Positions 27,807-37,782 are shown, counted from the first letter of the stretch. The stretch is 64,000 nucleotides of DNA from JAWSVE01 sp050789445 (GCA_050789445.1 JAILXR010000001.1:1240001-1304000); one strand, 5' to 3'. Numbers and translations: made by a program. Notes: generated by a model from the sequence alone, not told the origin.

Positions 27807-28798
27807 GACCTCACCCTTGCGCTTCCTGTAAGGTCATTCGTTCCAAATAAGGCGAGCGTTTTTAAAACATGTTCTAAATGTTTTTTTCCTGACGATGGCT
27901 GGATTTCCGTACTTGGAATTTTTAATCCGAATTCTTTATCCTGCTTGTGAGCTTCTAAGGCCCAACCACACAAACCCGATAAACGCTCCTCTGTATTTTT
28001 TCCAATAAGATCATCCCAATTCAACCATAATCGGTGATCACGATAAGCAGAAAATTCTTTTGAATAAACCCCCATTCCACGCGCATAGGTCTTCCAAGAA
28101 ACGTTTTTTAATGAATCGCCAGCCTGATAATTTTTATACCCACTAAATTCATCACTCCCTTTTCCTATTGCCACTTCACCTTCATCGCTTACCGCCTCTG
28201 ATACAGGTAAAGGCCCAAATAAAATTGGTTTTGGATAAACTAATATTCGAGATTCTGTTTTTAATCTTGTCCAACTTCGTATGATTCCTAGCGGATAAAA
28301 AGTATCAACCATCAGCTTTCCTGGATCCTCCCAACCGCGATGATGAGTTTTCACAAATGTTTGAACAATAATTTCATTATCAGATTCTAGACAGCAAGTT
28401 GTAGGCTCACTTTCTTGCCATTTCAGCACGAGAGCATCTCTAAAACGTTGTTGATGACTGGACAAAGCAATAGTGTATTCTGCTGTTTCTCCGCAAAATA
28501 CAGGAGCAGCACCGAGTACTTTCACAGACATGCCAGACAGGTTTGTGAAAGTATGTAAGATGGCAACAATAAAAAAAGTAAGGAATAAAAAAGCGAGAGC
28601 AAGAATTAAATTGTTTTGATAATTTGTTCCCAAAACCCAAAGAAGAAGATTGACGAGAAGAAACCACAAGCCTTGTTGTGAGGGAAATATAAATAAATTA
28701 TTGCGATTTAAATGATGCGTGTTGGCAACTGGTCTACGTGAATCGATCCAATCCCATATTCGTAAACGTAAGGAGTTTATGATCGATATTTTCATCAT
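27803..28798 (-). CDS. DUF58 family protein
   Basis: A 331-residue protein with two N-terminal membrane segments (~36-85) and a cytoplasmic DUF58 domain. The conserved block is GSDEFSGYKNYQAGDSLKNVSWKTYAR (residues ~215-240; written here in two parts, GSDEFSGYKNYQAG and SLKNVSWKTYAR). DUF58 proteins are the usual partners of MoxR AAA ATPases and often show a vWA-like fold. It lies between moxR (68 bases upstream) and the transglutaminase gene, which it overlaps by four bases. AGAGGG precedes the start codon. Confidence 0.85.
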   Translation of the reverse strand: MMKISIINSLRLRIWDWIDSRRPVANTHHLNRNNLFIFPSQQGLWFLLVNLLLWVLGTNYQNNLILALAFLFLTFFIVAILHTFTNLSGMSVKVLGAAPVFCGETAEYTIALSSHQQRFRDALVLKWQESEPTTCCLESDNEIIVQTFVKTHHRGWEDPGKLMVDTFYPLGIIRSWTRLKTESRILVYPKPILFGPLPVSEAVSDEGEVAIGKGSDEFSGYKNYQAGDSLKNVSWKTYARGMGVYSKEFSAYRDHRLWLNWDDLIGKNTEERLSGLCGWALEAHKQDKEFGLKIPSTEIQPSSGKKHLEHVLKTLALFGTNDLTGSARVRS

Positions 28799-28866
28799 GC
28801 CCTCTTATTTTTAACGATGTGTATTGATTCTTTAACTAGGCAGCTTGCTATTACCTAAGTAGCCTT

Positions 28867-29787
28867 CTACGCAACAACATCTACTGATTTTAATAATGTT
28901 TCAACCAAAGGTACGCCGTTTTGCTCGCCCAAACCACCTTCATCACGTACACGGTGTGCGATTACAGAAACAGCCACTGCTTGAATATCTTCAGGGATAA
29001 CATGAGTACGGCCATCCAGTAACGCCCACGCCTTCGCACTTTTTAATAACGACAGAGCACCACGAGGTGATAAACCAATGTGGAATTTTTGTGAGGTTCT
29101 GGTGTAATGAACAAGTCGTTGTAAATAATCGATTAAAGCTTCAGAAGCAATAACATTGTCGACCTGAGATTGAAGCTCCGAAAACTTAATCAAATCGACA
29201 ACCGGTGTCATATTTTCAATTCGTTCTCGAGGATTAGCCCCCATCAATAACTGTCGCTCTGATTTTTCATCGGGATAACCTAGTTCTATACGCATCAAGA
29301 AGCGATCTAGTTGAGATTCAGGAAGTGGGAAAGTACCCGATTGCGTCGATGGATTTTGTGTCGCGATAACAAAAAAAGGATTGGGTAGAGGACGAGTTTC
29401 ACCCTCGATTGTGACTTGCCTTTCTTCCATCGCCTCAAGTAATGCACTTTGTGTTTTTGGCGATGTGCGATTGATTTCATCAGCCAATAAAACCTGAGAA
29501 AAAACAGGCCCGGGATGAAAATTAAATTGATTCGACTCTCGATCGAAAATTGAGAAACCCAATATATCGGCAGGTAACATATCGCTAGTAAATTGAACAC
29601 GCTGATAAGATAAACCTAAAACATTAGCTAGAGCATGAGCGAGTGTTGTTTTACCCATCCCCGGTAAATCTTCAATCAGCAAATGGCCTTTTGCCAAAAG
29701 GCATGACAAAGCGAGCTTGATTTGAGTTTCTTTTCCGAGAAGAACAGTGCCAACTTGTTGTGTAATTTGCTCTAAGATTTTTTGCAT
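28867..29787 (-). CDS. MoxR-family AAA+ ATPase
   Basis: A 306-residue AAA_3 ATPase: Walker A in LPGMGKTTLAHAL (~40-50), Walker B LLADEINR (~105), sensor FVIATQNPS, and the MoxR block GFSIFDRES/FSQVLLADEINRTSPKTQ. MoxR ATPases act as chaperones or remodelers for vWA/DUF58-type partners. It is the first gene of the three-gene operon with the DUF58 and transglutaminase genes. Confidence 0.9.
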   Translation of the reverse strand: MQKILEQITQQVGTVLLGKETQIKLALSCLLAKGHLLIEDLPGMGKTTLAHALANVLGLSYQRVQFTSDMLPADILGFSIFDRESNQFNFHPGPVFSQVLLADEINRTSPKTQSALLEAMEERQVTIEGETRPLPNPFFVIATQNPSTQSGTFPLPESQLDRFLMRIELGYPDEKSERQLLMGANPRERIENMTPVVDLIKFSELQSQVDNVIASEALIDYLQRLVHYTRTSQKFHIGLSPRGALSLLKSAKAWALLDGRTHVIPEDIQAVAVSVIAHRVRDEGGLGEQNGVPLVETLLKSVDVVA

Positions 29788-29918
29788 TAAAAATTACACA
29801 CCCTTTTGTTCTGTTAACGTTACGATTATCTTTTTAGTCGTTAAGCAAAGGATAGTTGAAAATAGCGTATTTTCGAACAACTTAATTTCAAGCTATGCTC
29901 TTTAGCTAAGCTCTCTAG

Positions 29919-31142
29919 CTATACTTTTGCAAACCCTCGCTCACAGTCTGCAATAAGATCATCAATATCCTCTAAACCTACCGCGATACGAACAAGATTA
30001 TCAGTAATTCCCGCTAACACTTTATCTTCTGCTGACAGACGGCCATGCGTCGTTGTCGCTGGGTGAACGATTGTAGTTTTAGCATCACCAAGGTTTGCAG
30101 TGAGTGACATGATGGAAGTACCGTCGATAAACCGCCACGTTGCATCACGATCACCTTTAACACAAAAAGATAAAACGCCACCGAAAGCGCGCTGCTGTTT
30201 TTTTGCCAAATCATGGCCCGTATGAGTCGGTAAGCCCGCATAAAACACTTTTTCTACTTTAGGATGTTGAAACAAAAACTCAGCTAATGCTTGAGCATTC
30301 GCTGAATGAGCCTCCATACGGATTCGTAAAGTCTCTAAACCTTTTAAAAACACCCATGCATTAAAAGCGCTCATGGTTGGACCGGCTGTTCTTAAAAAGC
30401 CTAACACTTCGTCCATTAAAGCTTGATGACCTACAACAGCCCCACCAATACATCGACCTTGACCATCGATATATTTTGTTGCTGAATGAATCACAATGTC
30501 TGCACCAAACTTCATGGGCTTTTGCAGAGCAGGTGTACAAAAACAATTATCAACGACCAATAAACAATCGTGACTATGAGCCAAATCAGCAAGCTGCTGA
30601 ATATCAGCTACTTCACACAATGGATTAGACGGCGTTTCTATAAAAAATAATTTTGTTTTATCCGTAATCGCAGACTTCCACTCATCAAATTCAGTCAGTG
30701 AAACAAAAGTACAAGTGACACCAAATTTTTCGAGATATTTTGTGAACAGTACGGATGTGGTACCGAATACACTTCTCGAACAAACAACGTGATCACCCGA
30801 CTTCAATAACGCCATACAAGTACTGAGAATTGCTGCCATGCCAGATGAAGTGGCGACTGCAGCATCGGCACCCTCTAACGCCGCTAGACGGTCTTGAAAG
30901 TTTCTAACTGTCGGATTTGTATAGCGCGAATAAACATTTCCCGGAGAATCACCAGAAAAACGTGCTGCAGCATCAGCGGCGGAATCAAAAACATAACTCG
31001 ACGTTAAATATATCGCTTCACTATGTTCACCTTCTTGACTACGAGACTGCCCTGCACGAACTGACAATGTGTCGAGCTTCGCGTCTTTTAATACTTTGTC
31101 TTGTTCGTCTTGTCTGCTCACAACTTTTAACTCTTTATTCAA
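29919..31142 (-). CDS. metZ: O-succinylhomoserine sulfhydrylase
   Basis: A 407-residue Cys/Met-metabolism PLP enzyme. The PLP lysine is in VIHSATKYIDGQGR (about residue 217), and NVYSRYTNPTVRNF and TTTHGRLSAEDK are family blocks. It makes homocysteine from O-succinylhomoserine and sulfide. The gene follows purF, as in Pseudomonas. The frame opens with TTG at 31142, giving an N-terminus equal in length to Pseudomonas MetZ; a GTG at 31121 with AAAGAG upstream is an alternative. Confidence 0.92.
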   Translation of the reverse strand: MNKELKVVSRQDEQDKVLKDAKLDTLSVRAGQSRSQEGEHSEAIYLTSSYVFDSAADAAARFSGDSPGNVYSRYTNPTVRNFQDRLAALEGADAAVATSSGMAAILSTCMALLKSGDHVVCSRSVFGTTSVLFTKYLEKFGVTCTFVSLTEFDEWKSAITDKTKLFFIETPSNPLCEVADIQQLADLAHSHDCLLVVDNCFCTPALQKPMKFGADIVIHSATKYIDGQGRCIGGAVVGHQALMDEVLGFLRTAGPTMSAFNAWVFLKGLETLRIRMEAHSANAQALAEFLFQHPKVEKVFYAGLPTHTGHDLAKKQQRAFGGVLSFCVKGDRDATWRFIDGTSIMSLTANLGDAKTTIVHPATTTHGRLSAEDKVLAGITDNLVRIAVGLEDIDDLIADCERGFAKV

Positions 31143-31171
31143 TTTTTTATTTATTTGATCAGAATTAACAT

Positions 31172-32707
31172 TTAACCAACATCTGAATTATCGTTATGTA
31201 AACCAATAACAGCAGTATCATCTCCACCATACTCACCGCTACTAATAGATTTTATTGTATCGTTTCTTTGTTCATTCAAATCATCAAGATATTCTCGATC
31301 CACATCACCCGTTGTGTAATTGCCGGTGAAGACAGAACACTCAAATTCAGGAATATCAGGATTACCTTCGCTAGAAGCGGCAATTAAATCATCCAAATCT
31401 TGATAGACCAGCCAATCCGCTCCAATTTCTTTACACACTTCTTCAGTCGTTCGACCATGTGCGATTAACTCTTCCGCGCTTGGCATATCGATGCCGTATA
31501 CATTTGGATATTTGACCGGAGGTGCAGCTGAAGCAAAATACACTTTTGCCGCGCCCGCCTCTCTCGACATTTGAATAATTTGCTGACAAGTTGTTCCTCG
31601 AACAATAGAGTCATCAACCAGTAAAACATTTTTCCCTTTAAACTCTAATCCAATAGCATTCAATTTTTGTCGAACAGATTTTTTTCGTTGCTGCTGGCCA
31701 GGCATAATAAATGTTCGGCCAATGTATCTGTTTTTTACCAAGCCTTCCCGAAATTTTACGCCGAGGTGTTGCGCCAATGCTTGACCTGCAACACGACTAC
31801 TATCAGGAATTGGAACCACAACATCGATATCGTGATTAGGCATTTCACGTAAAATTTTATCGCCAAGTTTTTCCCCTTGACGCAAACGCGCTTTATAAAC
31901 GGACACACCATCCATAATAGAATCAGGTCGAGCAAAATAAACATGTTCAAAAATACAAGGACGAAGCACTGCAGCTGGAGAACATTGTCGAGTGTGTAAT
32001 TTACCATGAGTGTCGATATAAACTGCTTCACCCGGAGCCACGTCCCGTACCAAAGTGAAACCGAGAACATCAAGGGCAACACTCTCTGAGGCGATCATAT
32101 ACTCTACGCCTTTGTCCGTTGTCTTCTTACCGTAAACTAATGGACGAATTCCCCACGGATCACGAATACCGACAATGCCGTAATCTGCAATCAACACGAT
32201 GGCAGAATAACCACCACGAACTCGCTTATGTAAACCTTCTACTGCCGAGAAAAAATCATCCTCTGTCGGCGTTAACTTTCTAAGCGCTTGTAATTCATGA
32301 GCAAACACATTCAACAATACTTCTGAGTCTGAATCTGTATTGACGTGACGTAAATCCGTTTTATAAAGAAGCTCGTTAACCTCTTTTCTATTCGTCAAAT
32401 TTCCATTGTGCGCCAAAGCAATTCCATAAGGAGAATTCACATAAAAAGGTTGTGCCAGTGCCGGACCTGAACCGCCCGCCGTTGGATATCGAACATGGCC
32501 AATTCCGATATTTCCAAGTAATCGACGCATATGTCGAGACAAGAAAACATCCTTCACTAAACCATTGGCTTTTTGTTGTGCTAGCTTTCCACCAGCGCAA
32601 GTGACAATCCCTGCCGCATCTTGTCCTCGATGCTGTAAAACAGTGAGCGCATCGTACAGCTGTAAATTGACATCAGATGTACCGACTATGCCGACGAGAC
32701 CACACAT
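31172..32707 (-). CDS. purF: Amidophosphoribosyltransferase
   Basis: A 511-residue glutamine PRPP amidotransferase, first step of purine synthesis. The N-terminal nucleophile Cys2 follows the initiator Met (MCGLVGIVG). The glutaminase domain is followed by a phosphoribosyltransferase domain with the PRPP loop NVLLVDDSIVRGTT. It lies 53 bases after cvpA and 29 bases before metZ, the usual cvpA - purF - metZ order. Confidence 0.96.
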   Translation of the reverse strand: MCGLVGIVGTSDVNLQLYDALTVLQHRGQDAAGIVTCAGGKLAQQKANGLVKDVFLSRHMRRLLGNIGIGHVRYPTAGGSGPALAQPFYVNSPYGIALAHNGNLTNRKEVNELLYKTDLRHVNTDSDSEVLLNVFAHELQALRKLTPTEDDFFSAVEGLHKRVRGGYSAIVLIADYGIVGIRDPWGIRPLVYGKKTTDKGVEYMIASESVALDVLGFTLVRDVAPGEAVYIDTHGKLHTRQCSPAAVLRPCIFEHVYFARPDSIMDGVSVYKARLRQGEKLGDKILREMPNHDIDVVVPIPDSSRVAGQALAQHLGVKFREGLVKNRYIGRTFIMPGQQQRKKSVRQKLNAIGLEFKGKNVLLVDDSIVRGTTCQQIIQMSREAGAAKVYFASAAPPVKYPNVYGIDMPSAEELIAHGRTTEEVCKEIGADWLVYQDLDDLIAASSEGNPDIPEFECSVFTGNYTTGDVDREYLDDLNEQRNDTIKSISSGEYGGDDTAVIGLHNDNSDVG

Positions 32708-32760
32708 GACTTAACCACCTTTAGCTTGCGCTGTAAAAATTATTTAAAAAAGAAAGACGA

Positions 32761-33255
32761 CTAGAATAAACTTTTCATATATTCGAAGAAAATACCAGAA
32801 ACGTCTCGGCACCACCCTTCCATCGAGAGAAATTGAGGAATCAATACTGATTGTTGCCACCAAATTTCTTTATCTAAAGGAACAATAGCAGGCAATAGAA
32901 GCAACATTGCCATAATAATAATAACGCCCCGAATGAAGCCAAATATCATCCCAAGCAGTCGATCTGTTCCTGACAAGCCTGTCATTTTTACAAGTTCGCC
33001 AATTAAGTAATTGACCAAACCTGCCACCACCAAAGTAGAGACGAATAATATCGCAAATGCCACTATCTTTCGGATAGAAGGAGAAGGAATAGTATCGACA
33101 AAAAGTGTTTCGAGGGAACCGCCAAATAACATGGCAATAATGAAGGCTGCTACCCAACCCGCCAGGGACAGTGCTTCTTTAACAAAGCCACGCTTCAAAC
33201 TAATAAGCCCCGATACCAATAAAATACCGAGAATGGCGAAATCTGCCCAATTCAT
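32761..33255 (-). CDS. cvpA: CvpA family membrane protein
   Basis: A 164-residue protein with four membrane segments and the family blocks NWADFAILGILLVSGLISLKRGF and GTDRLLGMIFGFIRGV (first quoted in part as NWADFAILGI). CvpA is needed for colicin V production in E. coli and supports envelope homeostasis; its molecular role is unclear. It is encoded directly upstream of purF, as in most gammaproteobacteria. Confidence 0.92.
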   Translation of the reverse strand: MNWADFAILGILLVSGLISLKRGFVKEALSLAGWVAAFIIAMLFGGSLETLFVDTIPSPSIRKIVAFAILFVSTLVVAGLVNYLIGELVKMTGLSGTDRLLGMIFGFIRGVIIIMAMLLLLPAIVPLDKEIWWQQSVLIPQFLSMEGWCRDVSGIFFEYMKSLF

Positions 33256-33469
33256 AAACGAACTATCCGCTTAAGGGAAACGCATGTAAGGGTAGAAAGA
33301 AGGGATGAATATAACCGTACTGACGAGCTAGCCAATAAAAATTGGGCTCGCTTATAAATATACTCAGTGCTTAGTGATGAAACCAAGAATTCTACCCCGT
33401 CAATGAGATCGCGTATGCTAAAGGCAAACCCCATTTGAATCAAATGAATACTGGTTTAAGACCAAGAAA

Positions 33470-34096
33470 TTACGGTTGAAATTTAACCAGCAAAGACTTC
33501 ACTTTTAGGGCTTTGTCGATAGCCAATTGATCAGACTCAGCTTGCTGCTTGTTGATCTTTGGTCCAACAAAAACTCGATACACCTCACCTTTAGGCCCCC
33601 TACCGCTCCGAATATAACTTTTTGGGTAGCCTGCTTTCTCTAGGCTTTTCAGCGTCGCTTCCGCTCGGGCGACCTCGCTAAAGCTTGCTACCTGAATAGA
33701 CCATCCTTTAGGCACACCATCACTATTAAGAACTGGCTCTGGTTTGGGGAGAGGCTTAACGACTGGCTTAGGTTTAGGTTCTGTTTTGGTTGCTTCAGCA
33801 CTTGAGTTAAGCACTATTTTGGTTTCTATGGCGGGTTCTGTTTCAGGAGCGGTTACTGGCTCTAAAGTATTATGATCATAGTTCTCTTCTAATAATTTTG
33901 CTTGTCTTGCATCTTCAGGAGGTTGAGGAATCGATAACTCAAGAGGCTCTGCAACAACCACAGGTCGAGGAGGAACCTGAGTTGAAAGATCAACAGTTCG
34001 TCGGCCATCAGTCCCGAATAATGTCGGTAAAAACAACACCGCGATTGCGATTAAAACCACAGCACCGATTAGTCGCTGCTTTAATCCGTCATCCAT
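33470..34096 (-). CDS. dedD: SPOR-domain protein (DedD-like)
   Basis: A 208-residue protein with one N-terminal membrane segment (~8-25, GAVVLIAIAVLFLPTLFG), a Pro/Glu/Lys-rich periplasmic linker (~40-125), and a C-terminal SPOR domain (~130-207; WSIQVASFSEVARAEATL, SYIRSGRGPKG, YRVFVGP). SPOR domains bind denuded septal peptidoglycan, and DedD contributes to cell division. It lies between folC and cvpA, as in Pseudomonas. Confidence 0.92.
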   Translation of the reverse strand: MDDGLKQRLIGAVVLIAIAVLFLPTLFGTDGRRTVDLSTQVPPRPVVVAEPLELSIPQPPEDARQAKLLEENYDHNTLEPVTAPETEPAIETKIVLNSSAEATKTEPKPKPVVKPLPKPEPVLNSDGVPKGWSIQVASFSEVARAEATLKSLEKAGYPKSYIRSGRGPKGEVYRVFVGPKINKQQAESDQLAIDKALKVKSLLVKFQP

Positions 34097-34157
34097 TTAG
34101 ATATTCCTCTAGAAGTTTTCTTTTGAACTTATGGTTTAGTTTTGCAGCTTTTCTAAC

Positions 34158-34194
34158 AGCCCGCTTGCTTAAAGCGCTTTAAAGTAAACGGGCT
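34158..34194 (-). terminator. Hairpin between folC and dedD
   Basis: AGCCCG (34158-34163) pairs with CGGGCT (34189-34194), with a further self-complementary AAAGCGCTTT core inside. It lies in the folC-dedD gap. No clear T-run follows in either direction, so its role as terminator is uncertain. Confidence 0.3.
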
Positions 34195-34241
34195 AAACAA
34201 ATCATTTTATTCCAAAGAACATTACTTGAAACCAAATTAAA

Positions 34242-35564
34242 TTATTTTTTAAGCTTTTCAGATTTTGTCAGCGAATCTGATGAGTAATTATTTAAAATAT
34301 CTGCCACTGTATAAAAAGAGCCTAATACCACAATCAAATCGTCAGCTGTAGCCTCAGACAAAGCCGCTGAAAAACTATCAAGCACTGTATCATAACTACT
34401 CCCATCTAGACCTAACTGAACAAGAGAGGTTCCAAGCTTTTTTGAAGATTCAGCTCTCGAAACATTGGGAATACCAGAGACAAACCAATAGTTGATTTGA
34501 TCATCCAATGTTTTAAAAATGCTTTTATAATCTTTATCCGCCATCACAGCAAATACGGCGATTATTCGTTTTGCCTTTTTGCTTTTTAAGGTTTCTCGTA
34601 AATATAAAGCGGCTGCAGGGTTATGTGCAACATCAAGCAAAATTCTTTTCCCATCAATTTTAATTTCTTGAGCTCGACCGGTTAGGGACAATGTTGACAA
34701 TATTTTTTTGATTGGCAACTCAGTCAAATCACAGCCCAATAAAACAACAGCTTGCAAGGCAGCCGCTACGCTAGGCATTGGCAATGTAGGAACAGGTAGG
34801 TTTTCAAGAAATATTTTATTTTTCTGAGTATCTATCCCCTGCCAACTAAATAAGTGATTTTCAATCGCCCACTTAATTTCACGGCCTTTAAGATAAAAAT
34901 CAACGTTAATTTTTTTAGCGTAATCAATCACACTTTGCGGCGGAGCATCATCAACACACAGCGCCGGTTTATTGGATCTAAAAATCCCCGCCTTTTCGAA
35001 ACCAATGATTTCTCTGTCGTTACCCAACCAATCTTGATGATCGAGCGCAACAGATGTCATTACAGCAATATCAGGATCAAATGCATTTACAGCATCAAGC
35101 CTACCGCCAAGCCCCACCTCTAGAACAAAAATATCAATTTTAGAGTCTAGAAAAAGCCAAATTGCCGCCAAAGTACCAAACTCAAAATAGGTTAAACGAA
35201 TACCTTCCCGAGATTTTTCTATCTCGCAGAAAGCAGAAACAATTTTCTCGTCGCTGGCATTAGCACCGCCAAGCCTTATTCGTTCGTTGTATTCTAAAAA
35301 ATGTGGTGAGGTATAGGTTCCGACTGTTTTGTTTGCCGCCAGCAACAATGATTCGAGTGTTGAAACGCAAGAGCCTTTACCATTAGTACCGGCAACTGTA
35401 ATTATTGTTGCGCCTAAAGAAGCAATTTTTGAATAGAGATCCATTTGATTTGCAACGCGCTTTACACGATCCAAACCCAAATCAATCTCTTTGGGATGCA
35501 ATGACTCCAAATATTGGAGCCACTCACTTAAAGAAGAGGTCGAATTAAGAGATAGAGAGTTCAA
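34242..35564 (-). CDS. folC: Bifunctional folylpolyglutamate / dihydrofolate synthase
   Basis: A 440-residue Mur-ligase-type enzyme. SEWLQYLESLHPKEIDLGL opens the protein, the P-loop GTNGKGS is at residues 59-65, YTSPHFLEYNERI follows, and the C-terminal domain has DVAHNPAAA. It makes dihydrofolate and adds glutamates to folates. The start is TTG at 35564, placed by alignment of the conserved N-terminus; no ATG is available. Upstream is trpA at a distance of 100 bases. accD, which normally precedes folC in this order, is absent. Confidence 0.93.
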   Translation of the reverse strand: MNSLSLNSTSSLSEWLQYLESLHPKEIDLGLDRVKRVANQMDLYSKIASLGATIITVAGTNGKGSCVSTLESLLLAANKTVGTYTSPHFLEYNERIRLGGANASDEKIVSAFCEIEKSREGIRLTYFEFGTLAAIWLFLDSKIDIFVLEVGLGGRLDAVNAFDPDIAVMTSVALDHQDWLGNDREIIGFEKAGIFRSNKPALCVDDAPPQSVIDYAKKINVDFYLKGREIKWAIENHLFSWQGIDTQKNKIFLENLPVPTLPMPSVAAALQAVVLLGCDLTELPIKKILSTLSLTGRAQEIKIDGKRILLDVAHNPAAALYLRETLKSKKAKRIIAVFAVMADKDYKSIFKTLDDQINYWFVSGIPNVSRAESSKKLGTSLVQLGLDGSSYDTVLDSFSAALSEATADDLIVVLGSFYTVADILNNYSSDSLTKSEKLKK

Positions 35565-35664
35565 TCAATTAATACCGTATACATTAGAAATGAAAGATTG
35601 AAAAATCAAGAATAAATTAAAAACTTTAAACTTTGAAAACTGCTTCAATCAACAAAAGAAGATA

Positions 35665-36471
35665 TCAAGAATCCATTGTTTGTCTAAAAGGTAAAACCAA
35701 TTCACCAATTGCTTTCGCAATATTATCATCAGATGAGCCGGCCATGCTTCCCATTTTATCTACCAGTAAACTTCCAATAACAGCTCCATCTGCACTTTGA
35801 GTCACAGCTTTTGCTGTCGCTCCATCTTTAATACCAAAACCAACACAAAGCGGCAATTCCGTTAGCGTACGAAATTCTGCTAGCCTTTGATTCACGGCAT
35901 CAATATCTATATGCCCCGCACCCGTTACGCCTTTTAACGAAACGTAATATAGAAAACCAGTTGCCAAAGAGATGATATGTTTTGCGCGCTCCAACGTCGT
36001 ACTGGGAGACAGCAAGAAAATATTATCGACCCCAACTTTCTTCAATAACGAATTTAACTCGGTAGCCTCTTCAGGGGGAAGATCTACACTGATCAATCCA
36101 TCGACTCCAGCATCCGAAGCAGACTCAGCAAAAGCTTCGTACCCCATTCTCTCAATAGGATTTTCGTATCCCATTAAAACAACAGGTGTGGTTTGATTAG
36201 TTTCTCTGAACTTTTTAACCACAGCAATAGATGACCTTAAGCTCGCACCATTGGCTAACGCTCTTTCATGCCCCAACTGAATAACCGGCCCTTCCGCCAT
36301 CGGATCAGAAAAAGGGACACCCAATTCAATAATATCAGCACCGTTTTCAACTAACTTGTACATAGTGGGCAATATTGCCGTTGACGTAGGGTCTCCATTA
36401 ACAACATAAGTCACTAATGCTTTTTTATTTTCTTTTTTCAACTTTTCAAAACAATTGGCAATTCGAGTCAT
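35665..36471 (-). CDS. trpA: Tryptophan synthase alpha chain
   Basis: A 268-residue TIM-barrel protein (MTRIANCFEKLKKENKKAL...). It cleaves indole-3-glycerol phosphate to indole. Catalytic Glu49 is present in IIELGVPFSDP. Residue 60, Asp in the Salmonella enzyme (DPLADGP), is Glu here (DPMAEGP). The phosphate-binding blocks GFGIKDG and GAVIGSLLV are normal. I chose ATG 36471, which gives the standard numbering; a TTG four codons upstream is also in frame. It lies 93 bases after trpB. Confidence 0.94.
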   Translation of the reverse strand: MTRIANCFEKLKKENKKALVTYVVNGDPTSTAILPTMYKLVENGADIIELGVPFSDPMAEGPVIQLGHERALANGASLRSSIAVVKKFRETNQTTPVVLMGYENPIERMGYEAFAESASDAGVDGLISVDLPPEEATELNSLLKKVGVDNIFLLSPSTTLERAKHIISLATGFLYYVSLKGVTGAGHIDIDAVNQRLAEFRTLTELPLCVGFGIKDGATAKAVTQSADGAVIGSLLVDKMGSMAGSSDDNIAKAIGELVLPFRQTMDS

Positions 36472-36564
36472 GTATAAATCCAAATAATTTATTCAACATC
36501 TTTTTAAATTTCAGTTCTAAATTCACTGCTCTTAATTCTTAGCTCTTAATTCTAAGATAAGAAA

Positions 36565-37782
36565 TCAACCGATTTTGACACCATCAATTTCAGCAACAGT
36601 GAATAAATCTTTATCTCCTCGACCAGATAAATTGACAATAATGATTTGATCTTTTGAAAGCCTCGGAGCAAGTTTTTCAGCGTAAGCCATTGCATGACTT
36701 GATTCTAATGCAGGAATAATCCCTTCAATCTGTGTCGTTGTCCTAAAAGCAGCTAGGGCTTCGTCATCATTAATAGAGACGTATTGAACTCGACCGATAT
36801 CTTTCAACCATGAATGCTCTGGGCCGACACCAGGGTAATCTAATCCTGCCGATACTGAATGAGTTTCAATAATTTGGCCGTTCTCATCTTCCATTAAATA
36901 CGTTCTATTCCCGTGTAACACCCCGGGGATACCAGCTGTTAAAGGTGCTGCATGTCGACCGCTTTCAATGCCTAAACCACCCGCTTCCACACCATACATT
37001 GCAACACTTTCGTCCGTTAAAAAAGGATGGAACAATCCAATTGCATTTGAACCTCCACCGACACAAGCGACTAGAGCATCAGGAAGTTTGCCTGTCTTTT
37101 CTAAACATTGCCGTCTTGCTTCACGACCAATAACAGACTGAAAATCACGAACCAATAATGGATAAGGATGAGGACCAGCAACAGTTCCAATAATATAAAA
37201 AGTATCATCAACATTTGTAACCCAATCACGCATCGCTTCGTTCATGGCGTCTTTTAATGTTTTAGAACCTGATTGAACAGGGATAACTTCTGCACCCAAC
37301 AATTTCATTCGATAGACATTAGGCGCTTGTCGCTTCACATCTTCAGCACCCATATAGACTTGGCATTCCAAACCTAAGCGTGCGGCAATCGTTGCGGTTG
37401 CAACGCCATGTTGTCCTGCTCCAGTTTCTGCAATAACGCGCTTTTTACCGGTATGTTTTGCTAACAAGGCTTGGCCGATCGTGTTATTGATCTTATGAGC
37501 GCCAGTATGATTCAAATCTTCGCGCTTTAAATAAATCTGAGCACCGCCATATTTTTTTGTTAGCCGCTCGGCCAAATAGAGAGGCGATGGCCGACCAACG
37601 TAATCTGCCAAATCTTTGTCAAACTCTTGTAAAAATGCTGGGTCGTCTTTTAGACGAGCATACAACGCTTGTAAATTATCAAGCGCTTCGATTAATGTCT
37701 CCGCAACAAACCGACCACCGTAAGGTCCAAAATGTCCTGTTGCATCTGGCATTGCTGCATAATCTTTTTCTGATAACGCCAT
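36565..37782 (-). CDS. trpB: Tryptophan synthase beta chain
   Basis: A 405-residue PLP enzyme joining indole and serine. The PLP lysine is Lys97 in NHTGAHKINN, and GQHGVATAT, CVGGGSNAIG and SGRGDKD are the expected motifs. AGGAA lies before the ATG. It follows trpF by 114 bases and precedes trpA, giving trpF-B-A, an order found in several marine gammaproteobacteria but not in Pseudomonas, where trpBA lies elsewhere. Confidence 0.97.
   Translation of the reverse strand: MALSEKDYAAMPDATGHFGPYGGRFVAETLIEALDNLQALYARLKDDPAFLQEFDKDLADYVGRPSPLYLAERLTKKYGGAQIYLKREDLNHTGAHKINNTIGQALLAKHTGKKRVIAETGAGQHGVATATIAARLGLECQVYMGAEDVKRQAPNVYRMKLLGAEVIPVQSGSKTLKDAMNEAMRDWVTNVDDTFYIIGTVAGPHPYPLLVRDFQSVIGREARRQCLEKTGKLPDALVACVGGGSNAIGLFHPFLTDESVAMYGVEAGGLGIESGRHAAPLTAGIPGVLHGNRTYLMEDENGQIIETHSVSAGLDYPGVGPEHSWLKDIGRVQYVSINDDEALAAFRTTTQIEGIIPALESSHAMAYAEKLAPRLSKDQIIIVNLSGRGDKDLFTVAEIDGVKIG

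Noticed and set aside
36528..36554. Tandem GCTCTTAATTCT(T)A repeat between trpB and trpA
   Set aside because: Two imperfect 13-14 base copies in AT-rich spacer; no sign of function, too few units to be a meaningful repeat array.
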